Source: Ophiocordyceps camponoti-saundersi (nom. inval.) (Eukaryota; Ascomycota; Sordariomycetes; Hypocreales; Ophiocordycipitaceae). From it: 64,000 nucleotides of DNA. The stretch spans positions 62,001 through 126,000 of the forward strand of contig PDHQ01000063.1 in the NCBI GenBank assembly GCA_003339415.1, read 5' to 3'. Of this stretch, positions 56,401 to 64,000 are shown piece after piece. Below the pieces are notes generated by a model. The model had not been told where the DNA came from. It saw only the letters and a program-made list of their open reading frames with translations, and did no database searches. The translations under genes and the position numbers were made by a program. Positions within the stretch are counted from its first letter, which is position 1. Every line of letters begins with the position of its first letter.

Positions 56401-57283
56401 ATGGCAACTTTCGACGCTTAACAAGGACATGATTCGAGAGCGCGAGGAAGTCCTCAAGAAGATGTGCGGAAACATGCGCTACAAGAAGCTGTGGTACGAA
56501 AACTGGCTGGCCGTCAACATGAGCTATTACGTCCAGCAACAGGCCGCAGACTACACGACCAGGTTCATGGAACGACAGACGACTCAGGCCCTGCAAGAGC
56601 TGGAAGCCGAACAGACTCTGGCGTTGGTACGGGCCGTCCGATACCCGCAACCTGCCGAGCGAGCCAGGAGACGCGAGGCGGACGTCAAGGGTAAACTGAA
56701 ACACCTGGGCATCCAGCTTGGCATCATGAGGCGCGAGGATATAGAAGACTATGGCAGGAACGCGATGAAGATTGTCAGCGACATGGTCCAGACCGTCAAC
56801 TTCACGCGGCCCGCCGAATGCGACTGTCCCACCCTGGTGGAAGAGATCGACCTCCTGGCGGCAACAGACGGCTCCAGAGACGAGCTGGAGCACGGACTGC
56901 TGTGTTCCGCCTCCCGAGGTTTCGACGACGTCGTGGAGAGGATCCTCAGCAAGGCACTCTTCACCGTTGACGTCAACTGCGTCGACGAAGACGGCAACTC
57001 TGCACTGTTGCTGGCGGCGGAAAGGGGTCACTTCAAGGTCATCGACCTGCTGCTTCGCATAGGTCACGCCGATACAGACGTTGTGAACAAGCGCGGCGAG
57101 ACGGCGGCTTCACTTGGTGCCAAGGCTAGGGCGGCGACGGAGGAGAAGAAGCCAAAGAGAAGTCGAAGGATTGACACCGTCATGCCTGATAATCAGTACA
57201 CTACGAATGATGCCAAGGTGAAGGAGCCGAAAAGGACGCGGAGAATCGACACCTCGATGCCTGATAACGCTTACGGCATGTGA
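53434..57283 (+). CDS. Secreted heat-labile enterotoxin A-chain-like protein with Tyr-motif N-terminus and ankyrin repeats
   Basis: Putative host-directed effector of 1245 residues; exons 53434-53586, 53647-53969 and 54022-57283. Order: signal peptide (MAGRSFILTTLATVLILSTG); long disordered acidic/Ser-rich region to about residue 410 with seven Y-[A/E]-x-[V/I] motifs (Tyr 82, 127, 152, 177, 309, 359, 382); enterotoxin-A-like domain about 413-590 with SEIKEMGGVFPRGY, TTPNMF and EGERYLAFGGV; acidic linker; hydrophobic helices about 790-880; helical region; about two ankyrin repeats near 1112-1200 (GNSALLLAAERGHFKVIDLL); and a basic C-terminus with two copies of RRIDTxMPDNxY. In this alignment the toxin-family NAD-binding Arg is Leu418 and the STS region is weak, while the E-x-E pair is present (Glu519/Glu521), so ADP-ribosyltransferase activity is doubtful. 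Family membership is motif-based; all functional statements are inferred. Confidence 0.75.
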
Positions 57284-58042
57284 TGGGATCAACGGAGACG
57301 ACATCATGGTATCAGCGGCCAGTCTTATTCAGTCAAATGGGGGAGGGAGTGTTCGGTTACCATCACCCTCTGTTGCAGCGATGATTGGAATAACGGCATC
57401 GAGAGGGCGCGATGAACCTTGAGATAAGCGGTGTACATATGTACGTATGTATGTACGTACGTATGTACGTAGATGATACGAGACGGATGGGCGGTCGTTG
57501 ATCGAGGTTGTTGTGCGTGTGTAACAGGGAGATTGATGATACCCATGTGTCAAAGCATGCGAAAGCCAGTACACACATACATACATACATATATCCATCC
57601 ATACACATGTCCATACATGCCCTGTTAGTAGGCGTATAACTGTATATTATATGTATGTATGTCCGTATATGATCTGCATATGCAGAGCTTCCATCGTGAA
57701 GTCAAAGATGCAGTGCAGAGAAGAAGAAAGAAAAAAGCGCATACCTGTACATATCCATGTATGAGCATGTCATATATTGAGGGTACTGCTCCATGCCATG
57801 GCTCATGGCGATCCATTTATATACCCGCCTACGACGAATGGGAAGCGTTACAGTGATGTGAGAAACACACGCAAGGGCGGCTATCGAAAAAGGACGATGA
57901 AGATCGGACTCAACCCCTTTTACTTGGCTGTTCTTAAATAGGGGTTCATCCTCTCGCTACCTACCTTTTCTCTTACACACACGCTCATTTACCATTACGT
58001 CCTTTGTTTGCCATCCCCTCTAACCATCCTACTACCGTTGCC
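57284..58042. repeat. Intergenic with TACG/TACA microsatellites
   Basis: About 760 nt between the enterotoxin-like gene and the secreted ankyrin gene; (TATG/TACG)n at about 57437-57472 and TACA/TATG patches at about 57570-57665. No gene seen. Confidence 0.65.
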
Positions 58043-58925
58043 ATGAAGCTGTCAAGTCTCTTCGCAATGCTCTTCATCGCAGCTGGTTCCTGCATGGACG
58101 GCCATCCTCTTTCTTCCGAACCTCAAAAGATTGGCACAAAACAGGTAAGACTTGGCTTGATCCTCTCAGTATTTTATGTATGTATGTATCTATACAGCGT
58201 GATACTGAACACACACACACCTACTCTAGCTTTACCGTCTTTACCGTGACCATGCCTCTCTCTACATGCCATTGCCTCCTCGAACCACACTTAGCAAGCG
58301 AGAGGCACAATCCAACGAGGAGCAGGAAAGATTCGCATCAGCCGTCATGCACAGGAACGCAACGACGGTCAAGGAAATGCTACACAACCCAAAGGTGAAT
58401 CCCGGCCAGCCCAACGGCTGGGGCGAAACCCCCCTCTTCCGGGCCGTGATGAACGACGACCAGACGGTGGCCAGGCTTCTCCTCGAGACGGGAAAGGCGG
58501 CCCCGAACCGATTGGACGCCAGCGGCTGGACGCCCTTGACGTACGTCGCTATGATGGGAGAGGTCGGCCTCGCCGAGCTGCTCCTGACGACGTCGGGAGT
58601 CGAGCCGGACGCCAAGGACGGTACCGGCTGGACGCCGTTGCTGCATGCCGCCGCCGGAGGGTACGACCGCATCGTCCAGCTGCTTCTCACGCCTGCCACT
58701 GGTGTTGCCGGCGTCGAGGCCGATGGTCAGGATGGAGAGAAGAGGACGCCGCTGTGGTGGGCGGTGGAGAATAAGCACGTGGCCGTTGTGAAGCTCTTGG
58801 TCGGCTCGCACAAGGTCAAGCCGAATATCGAGGATGTCTACGGCCTCTCGCCGCTGGCGATTGCGGTGCGAGGCGGGAATAAGGAGATTATTGCTCTGCT
58901 GGCTTCGCTGGCCGCCATGTCATAG
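58043..58925 (+). CDS. Secreted ankyrin-repeat protein
   Basis: Predicted exported ankyrin protein, 265 residues. Exons 58043-58144 and 58230-58925; the 85-nt intron has donor GTAAGA and acceptor CTCTAG and keeps frame. Exon 1 gives a signal peptide (MKLSSLFAMLFIAAGSCMDG). A short spacer ends in LSKREAQSNEEQ at residues 55-66: K57-R58 followed by Glu-Ala is a classic Kex2 plus dipeptidyl-aminopeptidase processing site. The remaining 200 residues are about five ankyrin repeats (GWGETPLFRAVMNDDQTVAR, GWTPLTYVAMMGEVGLAELL, GWTPLLHAAAGGYDRIVQLL, RTPLWWAVENKHVAVVKLL and YGLSPLAIAVRGGNKEIIAL). Ankyrin proteins are rarely secreted, so a role outside the fungal cell or inside a host cell is suggested. 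Partner unknown. Confidence 0.8.
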
Positions 58926-60875
58926 GGGCTGAGAAGGAGAGATGTGTGATGTGACGGTCGACTATAGATGGTAGCTGGGGGATGCCATCTCACCGAGTGG
59001 GTGGCGTTCTGAGAGGTAATCGCAAGTCAGCCATCACAATCATCATCATCATCATCATCATCTTCTTCTTCTTCTTCTTCTTCAATTCTTCCATTCTTCC
59101 CTTCACTGTGATGCCGCCAGTGAAACTCCGATTCTTTTTTTTTTGTGTCTCGGCGACGGCAGTTGAGCAACGCCATGGCGGCATTCCTTCAAGCCAACGT
59201 CATCCCCTACCGATTAGCAGCTGCTCACACACAGAAGATAATCAATGTCTCGGGAAGAAATAAAAACCATTATATTAAAGATAAAGAGAAGAGGGGAAAA
59301 AGGGGGGGGAGGAAGGACAAGGCTCGGCTTGGTTGGGGATTCTCTCCGCGTGCCGATACCCAACCAGGGCCAAGTCTATTTCCCCCCTCACAATCAGATT
59401 GAGAAGAAAGCCATGAGCAAAAGACATGGCTATCAGAAGAGATCTTTCGGCTATCTCCCGAACAGAAATAGGAAGCTCGGTCACCCAGCGAGCTCTCTAT
59501 CCCCCCCCTCCCCTTTTCCCTTCTCAAATCAACAATCTCTTCATCGATATCAAATATCAAAAGGACTTTCGCTCCCGCGTGAAACGTGTTCGTCATCTCT
59601 CTTATCGCTTCGCTGGCAGATCGTCAACCATCGACCTGATTCGCCCAAAGCCTCCCCTCCTCGCCCGAAAAAGCAAAGAGGAAGGGGAAATGGCGAATCT
59701 GCTATCGGTTTCTTTTCTTTCTTTCGCGGACCGATGCCGGGCACGTGGGTTGTCTCCCCGTCCAAAACCCGGAAGGGGAGGGGGGCCCTTGTGATGTTGT
59801 GATGGAGGTTTCTGCACGTTAATGGATGAGGCAGTTGGCTATGCAGGGATGGCGTCTTCTACCTACTGTTCAACCCCTCTCCCCTTCTTCTTCTATTGTC
59901 TTCCCTTGTTGTCCCTTTTCGGCGTCTGTATTGTTCCTTGACCTGGTCATAGAAGGTCGTTCGAGAAGCGATAGACGAGAGGATATTTCGTTTTCGGTAG
60001 TGAAACTTGGAGAGGCCCTGCAAGGTTGGTTCGTGAGGGGAAGAATTGCCGATGCCGGTTGAACATAAAAGCCGGCATCCTCAATCAACCCCGTCTAATT
60101 CCCCTTCTCAATCAACTCACAGCAGTCAAACATACAAGGGTCAGGCAATTAATGACGATAATCATGATGATAAAGAAAAACCTCATCAAGACCAAAAAAA
60201 TGCCAGATAACAGACAGATCCGTCTCTCGTGACTCTCATCAAGTCCGGCGCTGTCAATAAGTTCCCTTCCTGTCGGTCATGCACCGCTGCCCCTTTAGGT
60301 AGGTCTGAAGAAGGCGTGCCGCCGCCTACTTTGGCTCGGCCGAGCATCGCATCCCGCCAAGATCGGCGCTCATCCGGCCAATTCGGGGAGGCGGCCCTGT
60401 GCGATCGGCGCTCTCACATGAGATAGCAGCTGGCTTGGGTTGGTTTTTACCTTGGACCTACTTCTTCAGGGATTTGGACTGACGACATCGTCATGGACTT
60501 GTTGAGATGTGTAGGGGGATGGATGATCATGGCTTGACGAGTCCAAGGAATAAATAGAGATGCTTTCCAATCTCATTGAGATGATTCCCTCTCATCTCTC
60601 ATCGTTCTCGTGCTTCTTCTATTCCTCCTTGTTCTCTTTCAAGTCTTTAGCTCCGGGCGAGATTATTCTTTTCTTCCTCTTCTGTTGTCTACTGACTTGA
60701 CCGCTTCTTCTTCATCTTCATCATCTCCGTCTTCTTCATCTATTTCTTTTGGCTCTTCCTCTTCCTTACTCTTCCAAGACAAGTTATACCCCCCTGCTCC
60801 GGCTTCAGCTCTTTCATCCCCCTTTTTTCCCCTTCCGCTTCTCTCCCCTTGTTCCATCTCACCTCCATCGTCAAC
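58926..60875. other. 1.95-kb intergenic region
   Basis: No gene seen. An ATC/TTC trinucleotide run lies at about 59038-59083, with purine-rich and pyrimidine-rich blocks after it; the last 300 nt are CT-rich leader of the protease, with AATAAATA at about 60548-60555. Confidence 0.55.
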
Positions 60876-62245
<1,370 letters not shown>

Positions 62246-62819
62246 GAGACTTTCCCTTCTCTTTTATTCAGTCTGTCTTCTTACATTGGCCTTTTTTCTT
62301 TCTTACGATGAATGCGTTTTTCATGATGGCGGTTGGCTCGTTTACCTTGTTTATTTGGTGATACCTCACGTACAGGCTACGTTTATTATTTTTGTTCTTC
62401 CAAGGCAGGCTGGGAATTTGCTTCTTCTATTGGATAAGGAATTCACTTTATTGGTGTTGTTGTTTTTTGCTGGACAGCGTGTAAGCCAATCGTCAGAGGG
62501 AGAGACGGACGTTGGTAGCAAGCATGAAGCGAATTTCACACCGGATATCAGATGCGTTGCCGATAACTTCAAGTGTAGGTTTACATGTGTTTGCATACTA
62601 ACTTGTCTGGTCGGCCACCTATTTGGCCTTCCGGATAGAAATACAAGCATTCCCTGAGTTTCAAGGTCATCACAAGCAGCTGGCGGTTATCTAGTACGTA
62701 CAGGATGTATGTGCAGTACAATGAAAGAGCAGCCATCATCTAGAACTCGTTTCGTTCCAGAATATGTCGCTGTTCGTGCTTCGTCAGTCTCAACCGCCGG
62801 AAAATATAACAAGGTCGAC
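62246..62819. other. Convergent intergenic region
   Basis: About 570 nt between the protease and the enterotoxin-like gene; no gene or repeat seen. Confidence 0.5.
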
Positions 62820-64000
62820 TTACATGTTTTTGATAGGGCTGTTTGTTTCCAGCTCAAACTTTCTAAGCAGCGTCCAGAGATACTTCTTCTGACTATCCTC
62901 ATAAGGCTCGAGCTCGGGCTTCACCAGACGCGTCGGATGCGGCGGTAACAACCCCTTTTCACGGGCTACATCCCACCAGCCATCCGGGGATGAGGAACCA
63001 TGCTGAGCTTCAACTCGACGCAGAACGACATTGCTCACGCAGTCCATCATGGCCTCGTCGACATACTTCTCGATCATGCGCACCGAGAGAGGCAGTATGT
63101 TGTTCTGCACTTTGTCATCGAGCACATGTTTCACTTTTTTGATGCGATCTTCGTATCCCGTCTTCCAATAGTCCTTGATGGCGTTCGAGACTGACTTGTA
63201 CGTCCGGTCCCTGAGCTGGATGGTGGACAGACGGATGTTGTTGTACATGCGGTCGATGTTGAGCTCTTTCGAAACCCTGAGGACATCGCAAAGCTGGTTT
63301 CGAAGCACAGAAACAGATGCATCGGCTTCCTTCCTCTCCTCGGCGGATATCGTTGGAGAAGCAAGGTCGTTCTCGGCTTTGGTGAGTTCAGTTGCTGCTT
63401 TGTAGGACATTTCAGCCGCCTCTTTGCGGAATGACTCGATGAGCCCCTCGCCCGGTCCGGATTCCGAACCCCAGTCTTCCATGAGGTGAAAGCCGATGTG
63501 ATCAAGCCAACTGTCGTAAATCATATCCTCGAGATGCGCGGCCTCCTCGAGTTTCTCAACTTGTCGCCGCTTCTCTTGGTCTTCCAAGAACTTGACGATC
63601 AAGGGACGAGCAAAGAGATGCAAGGCGAAGCCGCCGATGGCCACCAACAAACCAGCGATTGGACTGCCAATAGCAGTGGCGATGGCTGCGGCACCGAAGA
63701 TGACCATGTCGACGCCTACGCATACGGCGGTATCGACTCGCTGCTCGTGCGTGAGCGAGCCCTGCTTGATATCCGCTGCTGCCGCTCGGGCGCCGCATCC
63801 GGCGAAGGGTACGATGCTCAGGGCGGCGGCGTTGAAGTCGACAAATGTCCCGTTGTTGAAGGCCCATTGCACGCCTTCGTACGCGGTATGAGCCAGCCAG
63901 TAGCCGACGAAGAGCTTGGACAGACCTGACAGGCCTTTCGCCGCCAAGGCGTCGGCGCGGCCTGAAGCGAAGAACTTGACAAGTTGACCAGTAGGCTTGC
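62820..64000 (-). CDS. Second enterotoxin A-like family protein, C-terminal part; 5' end beyond window
   Basis: The minus-strand frame is open to the right edge, so the N-terminal part is not visible; about 392 residues can be read. It shares a module with the gene at 53.4 kb: FVDFNAAALSIVPFAGCGAR here versus a hydrophobic LVPIAGCSVKAL stretch there, both followed by VD(T/S)-x-C hydrophobic helices. After these it is mostly helical with charged coiled-coil-like stretches (FLEDQEKRRQVEKLEEAAHL, AEERKEADASVSVLRNQL), ending KFELETNSPIKNM. The catalytic toxin-like domain, if present, would lie outside the window. The link to enterotoxin-like proteins therefore rests on similarity to the neighbouring gene and is less certain than that call. 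Confidence 0.55.
   Translation of the reverse strand, partial: KPTGQLVKFFASGRADALAAKGLSGLSKLFVGYWLAHTAYEGVQWAFNNGTFVDFNAAALSIVPFAGCGARAAAADIKQGSLTHEQRVDTAVCVGVDMVIFGAAAIATAIGSPIAGLLVAIGGFALHLFARPLIVKFLEDQEKRRQVEKLEEAAHLEDMIYDSWLDHIGFHLMEDWGSESGPGEGLIESFRKEAAEMSYKAATELTKAENDLASPTISAEERKEADASVSVLRNQLCDVLRVSKELNIDRMYNNIRLSTIQLRDRTYKSVSNAIKDYWKTGYEDRIKKVKHVLDDKVQNNILPLSVRMIEKYVDEAMMDCVSNVVLRRVEAQHGSSSPDGWWDVAREKGLLPPHPTRLVKPELEPYEDSQKKYLWTLLRKFELETNSPIKNM

Overview
The window looks like nuclear DNA of a filamentous ascomycete, probably a hypocrealean Sordariomycete. The evidence is short (about 55-140 nt) GT-AG introns with CTRAY-like branch points, fungal gene families, GC-rich codons, and very long intergenic regions full of TACA/TATG tetranucleotide and other microsatellites. 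Two genes related to heat-labile enterotoxin A chains, a Pr1-type subtilisin, a secreted ankyrin protein and small secreted proteins point to a pathogen or parasite of invertebrates (Ophiocordyceps/Metarhizium-like). That lifestyle is inferred. No transposon, CRISPR or plasmid feature was seen, and the species cannot be named.

Layout. 0-5 kb: the 3' part of a CorA-like metal transporter carrying one frameshift, mitoribosomal mL57 (MRPL15) and a tRNA-Asp(GTC). 5-10.8 kb: a secreted GLEYA-type protein with a large Gln/Gly/Phe/Trp repeat region, a DWF1/DHCR24-like FAD oxidoreductase and a small membrane-anchored unknown. 10.8-20.7 kb: mostly non-coding, but holding a seven-exon small secreted Cys-rich protein, a BAHD-like acyltransferase and a tract of about 105 C. 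20.7-29.7 kb: a four-TM unknown, the Fe-S scaffold ATPase CFD1, AdoMet decarboxylase with two uORFs, and the convergent ribosome-biogenesis pair NOP10 and NOB1. 29.7-38 kb: a long simple-sequence stretch, an aromatic/neutral amino-acid permease and an alpha/beta hydrolase.

38-51.5 kb: a carbohydrate block made of an MFS permease, GH35 beta-galactosidase, GH27 alpha-galactosidase, GH2 exo-beta-glucosaminidase and GT32 glycosyltransferase, followed by a metal-dependent amidohydrolase. The three glycosidases have signal peptides, so they and the permease could form a unit for degrading an external galactose/hexosamine polymer and importing the products (inference).

53.4-64 kb: a likely host-interaction block. 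It has a 1245-residue enterotoxin-A-like protein, a secreted ankyrin protein with a Kex2-type KR-EA site, a subtilisin, and a second enterotoxin-like gene cut by the right edge. The most striking signal is in the first of these. Its disordered N-terminal part has seven Tyr motifs of the form Y-[A/E]-x-[V/I], two inside E-P-Y-Y-A-N-V, which resemble the EPIYA-type phosphotyrosine motifs of bacterial effectors. They sit before an ADP-ribosyltransferase-like domain in which the usual NAD-binding Arg is Leu.

Splice sites were chosen by eye from reading frame, donor, acceptor and branch sequences. Family calls rest on motif recognition, not database searches.
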